Positions 33,118 through 42,792 are shown, counted from the stretch's first letter. The stretch is 58,939 nucleotides of DNA from an uncultured Dorea sp. (GCA_910584615.1 CAJUAM010000020.1:1-58939), one strand, 5' to 3'. The notes: generated by a model not told the origin, from the letters alone. Numbers and translations are program-made.

Positions 33118-34886
33118 TAGAAGTCCTCCTTCCCGAATGTATTGGCAATCTCCGCGCCTAATTCATTCATGATCTTTTCATATTCTGCTTCTATATTCTC
33201 AGTTGTTGTATATTTATAACGACCGATTCTCTCTCTTACATTCATAACAAGAAGTTCTTTCATAGAAGCACCTTTGTTAAGCGCCTCTGTAGCCTGCTCA
33301 TAAAAAGCAAGCACCAACTTCATCATCAGATACTGCTTTCTGAGAGGTGTATAAGTATCTACCTCGTGGAAAGAGTTCTGATGCAGGAAGTCTTCACGGA
33401 TAGATCTTGCAGCTTCCATTTTCAGACGGTCTCCAGGAGACAGAGCATCCATACCTACCATCTGCACAATCTCTTCCAGAGCCGCTTCCTCTGTTAAAAG
33501 GCTCATCATCTTCTGACGGTCTTCCATCCAGTCCTCTGCAACTGTGCCGTTAAACCAGTCATGCATATTGTCAAGATACAAAGAGTAACTTGTCAGCCAG
33601 TTGATAGCCGGGAAATGTCTCTTATACGCAAGCGCAGCATCCAGTCCCCAGAATACTTTTACGATACGAAGTGTTGCCTGTGACACCGGCTCAGAAGTAT
33701 CACCACCCGGAGGCGATACGGCTCCGATAACTGAAAGCGCTCCTTCTCTTCCGTCTTTTCCAAGAGAGATCACACGTCCTGCCCTCTCATAGAATTCTGC
33801 AAGACGGGAACCTAAGTATGCCGGATAACCTTCTTCACCAGGCATTTCCTCAAGACGTCCTGACATCTCACGAAGAGCCTCTGCCCAACGGGATGTGGAA
33901 TCCGCCATCAACGCCACAGAATAACCCATATCCCGGAAATACTCTGCAATTGTAATACCTGTATAGATAGATGCCTCACGGGCTGCGAAAGGCATATCTG
34001 ATGTGTTAGCGATCAGAACGGTTCTTTCCATAAGGGAACGTCCCGTTTTCGGATCCTTCAGTTCCGGGAACTCGTTAAGAACGTCCGTCATCTCATTTCC
34101 ACGCTCACCACAGCCAATATATACTACGATATCAGCCTCTGCCCATTTAGCAAGCTGATGCTGGATAACTGTCTTACCACTTCCGAATGGTCCCGGAACG
34201 GCTGCGACACCGCCCTTCGCGATTGGGAAGAAAGTATCGACAACACGCTGTCCTGTAACAAGCGGAGCATCAAGCGGAAGCTTCTTTACATAAGGACGGC
34301 CTTTACGAACCGGCCATTTCTGCATCATGGAAATCTCTTTGTCGCCGTCTTTTGTCGCAACTACCGCAACTGTTTCCTCTACAGTAAATTCACCTGCTTT
34401 GATCTCTTTTACCGTACCTTCTACTCCGTAAGGTACCATGATCTTTTGTGTAACAACGGCCGTTTCCTGAACGGTACCAAGCACATCACCTGCTTCTACT
34501 TCATCTCCGGCCTTTGCCACTGGAACAAACTCCCATTTCTTATCTCTTTTCAGGGAAGCAACCTCAACACCACGCTGTAAGTTATTCCCCGAAATCTTCA
34601 TAATGTCATCAAGCGGACGCTGGATACCATCGTAAATGCTTGTAATAAGACCAGGCCCCAGTTCAACAGACATCGGAGCGCCGGTAGATTCTACCGGTTC
34701 GCCGGGTCCAAGACCTGATGTCTCCTCATATACCTGAATGGATGCCTCATCTCCGTGCATCTCGATAATCTCTCCAATCAGACGCTGCTTGCTGACACGC
34801 ACAACGTCAGACATATTGGCATCACGCATACCGGATGCGATAACCAATGGTCCCGCTACTTTCTTAATCGTACCTGTACTATTCAT
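33117..34886 (-). CDS. ntpA: V-type ATPase subunit A (catalytic)
   Basis: A 589-residue catalytic subunit. The N-terminal barrel is GTIKKVAGPLVIASGM; a non-homologous bulge region follows at about 115-190; the P-loop PGPFGSGKTVIQHQLAKW is near 232-249; GERGNEMTDVL is near 260. MADSTSRWAEALREMSGRLE and PGEEGYPAYLGSRLAEFYER follow. All catalytic features are present. It lies 18 bases after subunit F. Confidence 0.97.
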   Translation of the reverse strand: MNSTGTIKKVAGPLVIASGMRDANMSDVVRVSKQRLIGEIIEMHGDEASIQVYEETSGLGPGEPVESTGAPMSVELGPGLITSIYDGIQRPLDDIMKISGNNLQRGVEVASLKRDKKWEFVPVAKAGDEVEAGDVLGTVQETAVVTQKIMVPYGVEGTVKEIKAGEFTVEETVAVVATKDGDKEISMMQKWPVRKGRPYVKKLPLDAPLVTGQRVVDTFFPIAKGGVAAVPGPFGSGKTVIQHQLAKWAEADIVVYIGCGERGNEMTDVLNEFPELKDPKTGRSLMERTVLIANTSDMPFAAREASIYTGITIAEYFRDMGYSVALMADSTSRWAEALREMSGRLEEMPGEEGYPAYLGSRLAEFYERAGRVISLGKDGREGALSVIGAVSPPGGDTSEPVSQATLRIVKVFWGLDAALAYKRHFPAINWLTSYSLYLDNMHDWFNGTVAEDWMEDRQKMMSLLTEEAALEEIVQMVGMDALSPGDRLKMEAARSIREDFLHQNSFHEVDTYTPLRKQYLMMKLVLAFYEQATEALNKGASMKELLVMNVRERIGRYKYTTTENIEAEYEKIMNELGAEIANTFGKEDF

Positions 34887-34904
34887 TTGAGCGAATCAAC
34901 CTCC

Positions 34905-35225
34905 TTATTGGTTACTAAACAGGATATCCGAGCCGACTGCAACCTCAACAGACTTCTTGACACCCGCAATACCTGCTCCGGTATTGCCTGAAATACCTGG
35001 AATCTGGATGATCGCCGGTGTAAGCTGCTCCTGATATCTTGAAATTTCATGTTTAAGCTCCGCCGCCCAGGCTTCCGTGATATAGATCACTCCATATCCG
35101 CCTCCTGCAAGCTTTGTGAGCGTCTCTGTAGCTTCGTCGCGGGTATTTACCGGGAATGTGTCAAGACCCAGTGTAGCGAACCCGTAAATGCTGTCATAAT
35201 CGCCCAATACTGCAATCTTATACAT
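34905..35225 (-). CDS. ntpF: V-type ATPase subunit F
   Basis: A 106-residue Rossmann-like stalk subunit: YKIAVLGDYDSIYGFATLGL, GGYGVIYITEAWAAELKHEI and AIIQIPGISG are typical. It overlaps the end of subunit C by eight bases and contacts subunit D in the central stalk. Confidence 0.93.
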   Translation of the reverse strand: MYKIAVLGDYDSIYGFATLGLDTFPVNTRDEATETLTKLAGGGYGVIYITEAWAAELKHEISRYQEQLTPAIIQIPGISGNTGAGIAGVKKSVEVAVGSDILFSNQ

Positions 35226-36186
35226 ACATTTCCCTTACCCTTTCCCGGATGGAATCATCCGGCAGTTCATTCAGCTTACCGGAAAGTATGATTCGTACCG
35301 TCTTTATTTCATTCTGTCTCGCAATCACATAGGCGATCACTGGTCCTATAGTAAATGCGTTATATTTCTGCGGACTGATAGTCTGGATAATGCGGTTATC
35401 GCACCACCGTTCAAATGCTGACGGTGATATCCGAAGCGCCTCTGCTCCTTCTGCATACGCAGTTCCGAGCAGATATTCACTGATAGCATCCGCACCGGCA
35501 AGAGCCGCTTTCGACAGCTGGTCTACATTCACACTGCCGCACTCAGCCATTGCCCGTTTCATAAATTCAATTGATTTTGCGGTTTTCTGTGATCTGACCG
35601 CAATCTTGATATCTGCTACTGCCACTGTAGATTCAGCATAATCCCGGATAATATTTACATCCGTTGCCTTTCCCGCACAGTATATAGCATCAAGAGCTGC
35701 CCTGTCGATGATCACATCGCATAACTGACCGTCTTTTGTATGAAGAAGTGTCTCATACGCTTCTTGTGCCGCATGCTGCATATGGTCCGGAAGCTTTCCG
35801 AAATCGCGTTCTTTTACGATCTCAAGCATAGTACTTCCCGGAATAGACACATCTTCATAGAAAATATGTCTGTTCTTTTCCTCTGTACACACTTCCTTGA
35901 TCGCAGCTTTCAGGTTATGATAAAGCTTCGGATAAGAAAGAACGTCAAAATTCTTCATATCTATTGAAAGCTCTTTCACCACCTCCCAGATCTTCTCCTC
36001 TTCTCTGGTCAGTATTGCTTCTGCATTACCTGACGTCTCGTTGTCTCCCCAGCCCTTCTCTTCCAGAAACTGCAGGCATTGCTCATAACTCTGGCATGCG
36101 ATCAGCTGGTCAATCGTACTGCCTGAAAACAACGACACCTCCAAAGCCCGTATGCGTGCAACCGCGTAAGTATACTGTTCACTCAT
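35218..36186 (-). CDS. ntpC: V-type ATPase subunit C (d-type, central stalk socket)
   Basis: A 322-residue, mostly helical protein that joins the central stalk to the membrane ring. It starts MSEQYTYAVARIRALEVSLF at 36186, with AGGAGG six bases upstream; the seven codons before it are not needed. Family blocks include LSYPKLYHNLKAAIKEVC and the C-terminal IGPVIAYVIARQNEIKTVRI. The last block is the vATP-synt_AC39 signature region. Confidence 0.93.
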   Translation of the reverse strand: MSEQYTYAVARIRALEVSLFSGSTIDQLIACQSYEQCLQFLEEKGWGDNETSGNAEAILTREEEKIWEVVKELSIDMKNFDVLSYPKLYHNLKAAIKEVCTEEKNRHIFYEDVSIPGSTMLEIVKERDFGKLPDHMQHAAQEAYETLLHTKDGQLCDVIIDRAALDAIYCAGKATDVNIIRDYAESTVAVADIKIAVRSQKTAKSIEFMKRAMAECGSVNVDQLSKAALAGADAISEYLLGTAYAEGAEALRISPSAFERWCDNRIIQTISPQKYNAFTIGPVIAYVIARQNEIKTVRIILSGKLNELPDDSIRERVREMYV

Positions 36187-36206
36187 GTAACTCCTCCTAC
36201 TTTGCA

Positions 36207-36800
36207 CTACGAAAATAATATACGATAAACTTTGTCAGATAACTCATCTTTTTTTGCTTCAAACATTGCCCTTAATGTGCAGTTTTCTTCAACACCGCCA
36301 TAGGCAAGAATGAATCCATTCGCAATATTTCTGCCTTCCTTGGATACTTTAAGGCTGCCGCCTTTTTTCTTTGCAGTTTCTTCAATCCTGCCCGCAAAGC
36401 CTTCCGGCAATCCTGCAAGATCCGCAGGTGAAAAGAATATCTCACCCTCCTGCGGCTCGGCATACTTTTCAAGCATCTTAATGAGCATATCGAAATATTC
36501 ATTCTTTTCCATGCTCTCAATCTGGCTGTACGCTTTGTCTAAGACCTCGGTGATCATCTCCTGTTTCGCCGCAAGAAGCTTCGTTCTTCTTTGCAGGTCA
36601 TTAGAAGATGTTACACGTTCTTTATAACTTGCGATCGCCCTCTCAGATTTTTGGGAGATGCTTTCTGTACACTTTTCTGCCTCTGCCTTGGCTTCTGCAA
36701 GAATCTTGTCAGCCTCTGCTCTTGCCGCAGAAAGTTTACTCTCGGCCGCAGTTCTGGCTTCATCCAATATCTGGCTTTTCATCTTTTCTAATCCAGTCAT
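36207..36800 (-). CDS. ntpE: V-type ATPase subunit E (peripheral stalk)
   Basis: A 197-residue protein. A long N-terminal helix (SKLSAARAEADKILAEAKAE, about 20-100) forms a coiled coil with the subunit G/H helix. The globular C-terminal domain caps the head (NIANGFILAYGGVEENCTLR). It lies 62 bases after subunit K and 20 bases before the subunit C start. Confidence 0.92.
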   Translation of the reverse strand: MTGLEKMKSQILDEARTAAESKLSAARAEADKILAEAKAEAEKCTESISQKSERAIASYKERVTSSNDLQRRTKLLAAKQEMITEVLDKAYSQIESMEKNEYFDMLIKMLEKYAEPQEGEIFFSPADLAGLPEGFAGRIEETAKKKGGSLKVSKEGRNIANGFILAYGGVEENCTLRAMFEAKKDELSDKVYRILFS

Positions 36801-36862
36801 ATTCCTGCACTCCTTATATGAAATCTTTTTAAGGTTCCGTCAAACCTATGTTTTTAAATTCC

Positions 36863-37348
36863 TTAGATCTGTACTGCATTTACAGCCAGAATGGAAATCA
36901 GAAGTGCCAGAATCGCATATGTCTCAACCATGGCCGGGAAAAGCATAGCTTTACCGAACTGATCCGGCTTCTTAGCTACAATACCGATAGAAGCTGCAGA
37001 TGTCATTCCCTGATATTTACCGGAAATAAGTCCTACAATACCAATCGGCATACAAGCCGCAAGAATCAAAAGACCTGTCTGAGGCTCTAAACTTGCTGCT
37101 CCTCCGCCTAAAAGTCCAACCTTGGAAAGTGTGATAAAACCAACAAGCAGTCCGTATATTCCCTGTGTACCAGGAAGAAGCTGCATGATAAGAACCTTGG
37201 CAAATTTGCTTGGATCCTCTGTTACAACACCTGCTGCTGCCTGTCCGGCAATACCTACACCGATGGCTGACCCTGCTCCTGCAAGAAATACAGCTACTGC
37301 TGCGCCAAGTAACGCATAAACAAGTCCTAAATTACTCCAAATACTCAT
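36863..37348 (-). CDS. ntpK: V-type ATPase subunit K (membrane rotor ring), with Na+-binding ligands
   Basis: A 161-residue proteolipid of two fused helical hairpins (four membrane helices). The ion site compares directly with Enterococcus hirae NtpK: LLPGTQGIYG at 57-66 gives Leu58, Thr61 and Gln62; SGKYQGM gives Gln113; AMVETYAIL gives Glu142. These match the Na+ ligands known there (Leu61, Thr64, Gln65, Gln110, Glu139). The enzyme is therefore probably Na+-coupled. The first hairpin lacks the carboxylate, so one ion is carried per four-helix unit. The ATG overlaps the subunit I stop by four bases. Confidence 0.95.
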   Translation of the reverse strand: MSIWSNLGLVYALLGAAVAVFLAGAGSAIGVGIAGQAAAGVVTEDPSKFAKVLIMQLLPGTQGIYGLLVGFITLSKVGLLGGGAASLEPQTGLLILAACMPIGIVGLISGKYQGMTSAASIGIVAKKPDQFGKAMLFPAMVETYAILALLISILAVNAVQI

Positions 37349-39369
37349 GATAAAGTCTCCTCCTTAATATCTACATATTTTGTATCTGATTTGAATGGTT
37401 CAAAAGGTTTTCCTCCGCCTTCATAGAATTTACCAAAAAACTCCACAAACTGCAGACGATTTGTATGAACATACGCGCCAAGCAGATTGATTGCCAAATT
37501 CAGCGTATGTCCCACAATAAATACGATCAAAAATCCAATAATCCCTATAATGCCTTTTCCGAACATACTTCCCATCTGATTAACTACAGACGCGATAACT
37601 CCGGTTGCAAGACCGAGCGCCAGAAGACGTGAGTATGACAATACGTCACTCAGCCACCCCGTAATGTTATATACATCATATGCTCCCAATGCAATTCTGA
37701 GTGCCGGATTCTTATTCTCACGTCCGGACATCAATACAAGCCCAACTACACCGATAATTGCAAGAGCCTTCGCCAGCATATTAAGAAATGGCGGGAATAC
37801 TATCTTTGCCTGCGCAATAGATGCAAAAATATCTGTCGGTATCAGCATCAGCAACAGACCAATTAAAAATGCGTACCACAAAACGACATCACAGAAAAAG
37901 TCAAGAGGCTTACCGTCTTTAAGAAGCATATATCCCTTGATTCCAAGTCCTACAAACAGGTGGATCACTCCAAATGCCAATGAGTACACCAGTAGTCTCA
38001 TCGGATCATTTAACGGCACAAACCAAAGCGCTGGTACGGTAACGGTTTTTCCAAAAAATGTCCCCGATACGATATCCACCACATTGCCAAAATATCCTCC
38101 AAACAGGATTCCCCACACAAGTGTAGAAATACCGCAGAACATGAACATCTTCAGAGATTTATGCATACTTTCTCCCATCCTTGGGAATTTCTTTAATACT
38201 ATGAAGCACGCAATCGCGATAATCGCACCATATGCAGCATCCGATAACATCATTCCAAAGAAGAACACATAAAAGAACGACATGATCGTTGTCGGATCAA
38301 ATTCACCTTTGTGCGGCAGTCCGTAAGATTCAAGGACTCCCTCCATACTGGATGAAAATCCGTTGTTCTTTAAGATCGTCGGCGCTTCTTCATCTTCTTT
38401 TAAATCTTCAACATCAATGACACAGTCATAAACTTCACCAATAGCCTTTTTTACTGCATCTACGGCTTTTGCAGGAATATAGCCGCTCACAACAAAGGTT
38501 CTCTGGGATTGTGGAAGAGTCCCAAGGATCTCATACTTGTCTGCTCTCATACGGAAATAATCACCAATGATCTTTAAATCTTCCCTGCATGAAACCAGTA
38601 AGCGGATCTCTTCCTCTTTTTTAATGATTTCATTATTCAGTTTTTCAATCTCTGCTTCAAGATCCGCCTTCTTCTCAGCTGGTTTCTTATCCACCACCTG
38701 TGAAGGTCTTGCGAATCCTCCTGCCCTCAGAGCTTCTTCCACCGCTGACGCATCTTCCCTCAGACAAAAAACAACCAGATAAGTCGCATCCTTGTCTGTC
38801 CGGATAATCTCCACATCAATGGCATCTTCTGCCTCCCGGGCATGTGTAGCAATCTTAGCGTAAACCGTCTCCGGCGCCGTATCGGCTGCCATTGTTCCCA
38901 AAAGCATTGCTACTTTGTCTGTACCTGTATAATTCATCGGCACATCCAAACCAAGCCACGGACTTAACGACTCTATCTGATTTGACAATTTCAGAATATT
39001 CGCTTTGTACTCTGCTATCTCTTTATTCAGCGCAATAAGCGTATCTGCTTTTGCAACAATCGTCTCTTTTGCCGCAACTGCGTTGTCAAACTTCTTTTGT
39101 CCGATCAGCGCCTTGCCTTCGAGACTGGACAGCAGCGACTGCTTCTGGGGAGCGTAAGTATCAAGAATCGCCAGGGCATTCTCTGAAAGCTGCGCTTTCT
39201 TCTCGAATCCAACTCTGGCATTCTGCGTATCCATCTTCTCAAATCCATCACCTTCACTGGCAATCTGGTTCATCTCAATGACACCCATAGCCTGAAGATC
39301 TTCCAAGATGGCTTTACGGTCTCGCTTTAGCGCGCAGATACTAATTCTTTGCATCTGCAATACTGCCAT
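37345..39369 (-). CDS. ntpI: V-type ATPase subunit I (stator, a-type)
   Basis: A 674-residue stator subunit. The cytoplasmic half, to about 365, has coiled coils (ADLEAEIEKLNNEIIKKEEE). The membrane half has about seven helices: IMSFFYVFFFGMMLSDAAYG near 365-384, DVLSYSRLLALGLATGVIAS near 580-600 with the essential Arg in SYSRLLALG, and LAINLLGAYVHTNRLQFVEF near the end. It lies 25 bases after the G/H subunit. Confidence 0.95.
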   Translation of the reverse strand: MAVLQMQRISICALKRDRKAILEDLQAMGVIEMNQIASEGDGFEKMDTQNARVGFEKKAQLSENALAILDTYAPQKQSLLSSLEGKALIGQKKFDNAVAAKETIVAKADTLIALNKEIAEYKANILKLSNQIESLSPWLGLDVPMNYTGTDKVAMLLGTMAADTAPETVYAKIATHAREAEDAIDVEIIRTDKDATYLVVFCLREDASAVEEALRAGGFARPSQVVDKKPAEKKADLEAEIEKLNNEIIKKEEEIRLLVSCREDLKIIGDYFRMRADKYEILGTLPQSQRTFVVSGYIPAKAVDAVKKAIGEVYDCVIDVEDLKEDEEAPTILKNNGFSSSMEGVLESYGLPHKGEFDPTTIMSFFYVFFFGMMLSDAAYGAIIAIACFIVLKKFPRMGESMHKSLKMFMFCGISTLVWGILFGGYFGNVVDIVSGTFFGKTVTVPALWFVPLNDPMRLLVYSLAFGVIHLFVGLGIKGYMLLKDGKPLDFFCDVVLWYAFLIGLLLMLIPTDIFASIAQAKIVFPPFLNMLAKALAIIGVVGLVLMSGRENKNPALRIALGAYDVYNITGWLSDVLSYSRLLALGLATGVIASVVNQMGSMFGKGIIGIIGFLIVFIVGHTLNLAINLLGAYVHTNRLQFVEFFGKFYEGGGKPFEPFKSDTKYVDIKEETLS

Positions 39370-39394
39370 AGCCGTATCCCTCCTTTATCTTATT

Positions 39395-39703
39395 CTAAAT
39401 TAATTCTGCAATCACAGAAGCAATTGCCTCGTCTTCCTTTACTTTTGCAGCCTTCCTCAAGGATTCGATCTCTGTCTCCACTTTAGCCAGAGCATCAGAA
39501 ATAGCTTTCTCCTCGATTTCATTCGCTGCTTTCATATCGGCATCTGCTTTTGCCTTTGCATCTGTCTCAGCCTGCTGTTTTAACTCTCCTGCACTCGCAG
39601 CAGCCTTCTCAAGGATCTCGGTGCTTGCCTGAGCTGCCTCTTTTACTATCTTCTCAGCCTCTCTCTCCGTCTCCTTGATGGTCTTAATGGTCTCTTCTAC
39701 CAT
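39395..39703 (-). CDS. V-type ATPase subunit G/H (peripheral stalk coiled coil)
   Basis: A 102-residue, almost wholly helical, Ala/Glu/Lys-rich protein (ETIKTIKETEREAEKIVKEA), with no membrane segment. Position as first gene of the operon and composition fit the AhaH/NtpH-type subunit that pairs with E in the peripheral stalk. Sequence alone is low in information, so the operon context carries the call. Confidence 0.85.
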   Translation of the reverse strand: MVEETIKTIKETEREAEKIVKEAAQASTEILEKAAASAGELKQQAETDAKAKADADMKAANEIEEKAISDALAKVETEIESLRKAAKVKEDEAIASVIAELI

Positions 39704-39750
39704 TGAGTCATCACCTCTCTCTTTTACCTAAAACCTTTCCTGCATTATAG

Positions 39751-39779
39751 ATTATAATATTATTTTCGCTGAAAGTCTA
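39751..39779 (-). promoter_or_regulatory. Promoter of the V-ATPase operon
   Basis: On the minus strand: TAGACT (39774-39779), a 17-base spacer and TATAAT (39751-39756), 47 bases before the first gene. It lies in the only sizeable gap upstream of the nine genes. Confidence 0.5.
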
Positions 39780-39803
39780 CCAATTTATACTATTTTAGTA
39801 CTT

Positions 39804-40298
39804 TTATCGCCATTTCAATCTATGAAGCTTTCCTTCCCGTTCCATACCCTCAAAACCATTCTGCCTGAGAGCCTCATAAAGCACCACTGCCACTGAATTT
39901 CCAAGATTTAACGAACGTATCCGGCCTGCCATCGGAATCCGGATACACTCCTCTTTATGGTCTGTCAGCAGCTCTTCCGGTATTCCCGCGCTCTCCTTTC
40001 CGAACATAATATAACAGTCCGGTTCATAAGAAACCTCCGTATATACGTTAGGCGCTTTCGTTGTTGCCATATATATCTTTGCCCCGGGATTCTTATCAAG
40101 AAAATCATCATAATCAATATATGTCGCTACATCTAATTGTTCCCAGTAATCCATTCCGGCACGTTTAAGACTCTTTTCATCCAACCGGAACCCAAGAGGT
40201 TCAATGAGATGGAGCTTTGCGCCGGCCGCCACGCAAGTCCGCCCGATATTTCCAGTATTGGCCGGAATTTCCGGTTCTAAAAGCACAATATTTATCAT
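39804..40298 (-). CDS. trmL: tRNA (cytidine(34)-2'-O)-methyltransferase
   Basis: A 164-residue SPOUT methyltransferase that 2'-O-methylates the wobble base of tRNA-Leu. Motifs are PEIPANTGNIGRTCVAAGAK near 9-28, YIMFGKESAGIPEELL near 99-114 and IPMAGRIRSLNLGNSVAVVL near 122-141, the last being the knot and SAM site. I start at the ATG at 40298, with AAAGGAG upstream, because the earlier in-frame ATG overlaps the AIR-synthase-related gene and lacks a ribosome site. A tRNA-Leu gene lies at the far end of the window, by coincidence. Confidence 0.93.
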   Translation of the reverse strand: MINIVLLEPEIPANTGNIGRTCVAAGAKLHLIEPLGFRLDEKSLKRAGMDYWEQLDVATYIDYDDFLDKNPGAKIYMATTKAPNVYTEVSYEPDCYIMFGKESAGIPEELLTDHKEECIRIPMAGRIRSLNLGNSVAVVLYEALRQNGFEGMEREGKLHRLKWR

Positions 40299-40324
40299 TT
40301 TTATCTCCTTTTCAATCCAATAAA

Positions 40325-41251
40325 CTATTTCTCCGAAACATGCAGTTTCCATATCTCATCCGGAGCGGGACGATCAATGTAGCGCACATCGTCCTCATTT
40401 CTTATGATCTTATCCTGCCCGCTTGTCGTTCTTCCAATAACAGCAGCCATGATCCTCTCTTTTAAAAGCGCTTCTTTAAGCGCTTCCCCATCTTCTGTCA
40501 CAAAAAGAAAACTTCCTGTTGATGCAAGCTGGTACGGATTCAGCCCGTAATACTCGCATACTTCCACTGTCTCCTGCAGGATAGAAAAACGCCTAATATC
40601 CAAATTAAGTCCCACTCTCAATTCCTTTGAGATATCCCACAGCGCGGCAAAAATGCCACCTTGCGTAATCTGGCACAGATGTAAGACACCCATATCCCGT
40701 GCAATTTCCAGTTCTTTTCCTGCAAACAGCTCTTTTTCATAAGACAATATCTGCCTGATAAACGCAGGGGTAAAACGTTCTTTGAGCATGTCTGTCCTCT
40801 CCCTCACTGCCTGAAGCATGCCATCCATGCCGACCCATTTGCTCAAAACAATTTCTTTATCTGTAAAGCCTGCCAACCTTTCCTGCTCTGACCCGACATT
40901 CTTTTTGCATACTCCGCTGCCGTTCTCTATACTTTCTCCATTCAATGCAGCAATTCCGTCAATCACAACAGACGGAACCACAACCAGTGGGTTTTCAAAT
41001 ATCTGCGACTTTAAAAGTTCTGCCCCTCTCCTTCGGCACTCTTTCTTAACCACTTTTTCCATTGCATAGATTCTGGTCCTGTCTGAGCGGACCGGATAGG
41101 TAATCCTGACTTTCACCCCGATGTCAAACGCGCCTGCTGCCATCAAAGAATTCATTACGGATGCAAGCGCATGAATCCCTATATATTCTGACCGCCCATA
41201 AACGATTGCTGTCTCACATAAAATCTGTCCGTTATCTGTCGTTAGTCTCAT
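40325..41251 (-). CDS. AIR synthase-related protein (PurM/HypE-like C-terminal domain)
   Basis: A 308-residue protein. The C-terminal half looks like the C-terminal domain of PurM/HypE proteins: MGVLHLCQITQGGIFAALWD, then RRFSILQETVEVCEYYGLNP and YQLASTGSFLFV, near 190-255. The N-terminal part has IGIHALASVMNSLMAAGAFD and VVVPSVVIDG but no clear ATP-binding motif that I recognise. It is neither a normal PurM nor HypE, and no hydrogenase or purine genes are nearby. A role in a small-molecule or cofactor reaction is possible but unproven. It lies eight bases after the VanW gene. Confidence 0.65.
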   Translation of the reverse strand: MRLTTDNGQILCETAIVYGRSEYIGIHALASVMNSLMAAGAFDIGVKVRITYPVRSDRTRIYAMEKVVKKECRRRGAELLKSQIFENPLVVVPSVVIDGIAALNGESIENGSGVCKKNVGSEQERLAGFTDKEIVLSKWVGMDGMLQAVRERTDMLKERFTPAFIRQILSYEKELFAGKELEIARDMGVLHLCQITQGGIFAALWDISKELRVGLNLDIRRFSILQETVEVCEYYGLNPYQLASTGSFLFVTEDGEALKEALLKERIMAAVIGRTTSGQDKIIRNEDDVRYIDRPAPDEIWKLHVSEK

Positions 41252-41259
41252 AACATTCC

Positions 41260-42792
41260 TTACTCCATTGTCTTTGCTTTGCTGATCGCTTCATTTATTT
41301 TTGATCCATCCTGTGTAGCGATCGCGCAGCTTACGATCCCTGAGGCTTCTGCATTATCACACGCTGTCCCGACCTTGATGATCTCATTCGATTTTTGATA
41401 CACACTGTCATTGATCTTATCGCGGCTTTTTTCTTTACCGTTTTCTTTTACGATCTTCCACAATCTGGCAGTTTTTCCCGTATGAGGACTCCCTTCATAC
41501 CGCATGGACCCCAAAGCGGCAGATGAGTCTTCTTTATAAGTTCTTCCATACTCTTCTACAGAAGTAACTTCACTTTCATACTCTACTGTCCTGCCTGTTT
41601 TACGGGTTTCTTTACCGTAAACTGTGAATGTAAGCCGCCCGTCTTGCTCAATCCTTCCTTCAATATAAATAGGTGTCTTATAGTTGTTTTTGAATCTGAA
41701 ATCCTTAGTATCTCCGGCAATAGCCGCATCTCTGGATGGATCAATATATGACACCAGCATAGAATGGGGATGCCGCTCAGTAACTTCAAGCTCAGCAAGC
41801 AATACCGCATTATACAGCGTCGTAGATACCTGACAGATACCTCCGCCATAAGTTTCCACCACCTGCCCATTCTCATAAGAGCCCGCTGCCACATAGCCAT
41901 GTTCCTTATCATAAGGAGCCGTCGCGTCGTGAACAGATATTTCTTCCCCGGGTCCTAACACTGTGCCATTAAGTTTCTTCACTCCTGTCTTAAGATTCTG
42001 AAGCCGCTCACCTCCTCCGGCATCAGTAGAATATGAGCCAAGCTCATCCTTTACTGTCTCAAGATCAGCCGCTTTTACCGAAGGTTCTTCCGTCTTTTGG
42101 ATCATTTCAAGAGTAAAATCCTTCTGGTCCCACTTATTATTCAGATGTCTAAGGATTGCCGTGGCAGATTTTTCAACATCTACGGTCTTTCCCTGCTTCT
42201 CTTCTATAATTATGAATTCATTTCCTTTTCTTTCCATCGCGGCATTTTGGGCATGATCCGCCAACGGGACGATCCTCTCGTTCATAAGGTTTTTTGCCTG
42301 CTTTTTGCTCAAGATATAATTCTCATCAAAAACCTTCCTGCTTTTAGAAAGATCTTTTAGCTGCCAGAATCTTTGCCATAAGCTTCCCGTCTTTCCATAG
42401 TCATAAGCTGCCTTTACTTGCTTTTTTATATCTTTATAATGAAGTCCTACCTCCTCTAATGGCACAGACACCTCTTTCTTACCTACTTTCATTTTAACCT
42501 TTGCCTGTCTGCCAAAGTTCAAGCGCTGTTCCATCTCTTCTTCCGCTTCCTCTTCTGTCAATCCGGAAACATCGACCGGACCGATATAAATATTCTTATA
42601 TATTTTGCCCTGCGGATACTTTGACACAAATGTCTGAAAGAAAATGTATGAAATACCAAGGATCAAAATAGAACAAAACAATAGGAGACCAAGTAGAACC
42701 CGCATCCTTCTCCGTCTCTGATTTCTCTTTCTTTTGCTCCGTCTTCTCACTGGAGTACCTTTACGACTCCTCTGTTCCATATTCCTTTTCAT
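41260..42792 (-). CDS. VanW family cell-envelope protein
   Basis: A 510-residue protein with a very basic cytoplasmic tail (about 1-30, mostly Arg/Lys), one membrane helix (VLLGLLLFCSILILGISYIF), then two PG_binding_4-like segments to about 250 and the VanW domain (VVETYGGGICQVSTTLYNAV and ERHPHSMLVSYIDPSRDAAI, near 315-360). VanW proteins accompany some vancomycin-resistance clusters, but the family is common in Clostridia without any; no van ligases are here. The function is unknown and probably concerns peptidoglycan. Two possible ATG starts lie four codons apart, both with poor spacing from a site. Confidence 0.88.
   Translation of the reverse strand: MKRNMEQRSRKGTPVRRRSKRKRNQRRRRMRVLLGLLLFCSILILGISYIFFQTFVSKYPQGKIYKNIYIGPVDVSGLTEEEAEEEMEQRLNFGRQAKVKMKVGKKEVSVPLEEVGLHYKDIKKQVKAAYDYGKTGSLWQRFWQLKDLSKSRKVFDENYILSKKQAKNLMNERIVPLADHAQNAAMERKGNEFIIIEEKQGKTVDVEKSATAILRHLNNKWDQKDFTLEMIQKTEEPSVKAADLETVKDELGSYSTDAGGGERLQNLKTGVKKLNGTVLGPGEEISVHDATAPYDKEHGYVAAGSYENGQVVETYGGGICQVSTTLYNAVLLAELEVTERHPHSMLVSYIDPSRDAAIAGDTKDFRFKNNYKTPIYIEGRIEQDGRLTFTVYGKETRKTGRTVEYESEVTSVEEYGRTYKEDSSAALGSMRYEGSPHTGKTARLWKIVKENGKEKSRDKINDSVYQKSNEIIKVGTACDNAEASGIVSCAIATQDGSKINEAISKAKTME

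Noticed and set aside
41260..42792. Vancomycin resistance locus suggested by VanW
   Set aside because: No VanA/B-type ligase, VanH, VanX or VanRS is nearby; VanW proteins are common in Clostridia without resistance.
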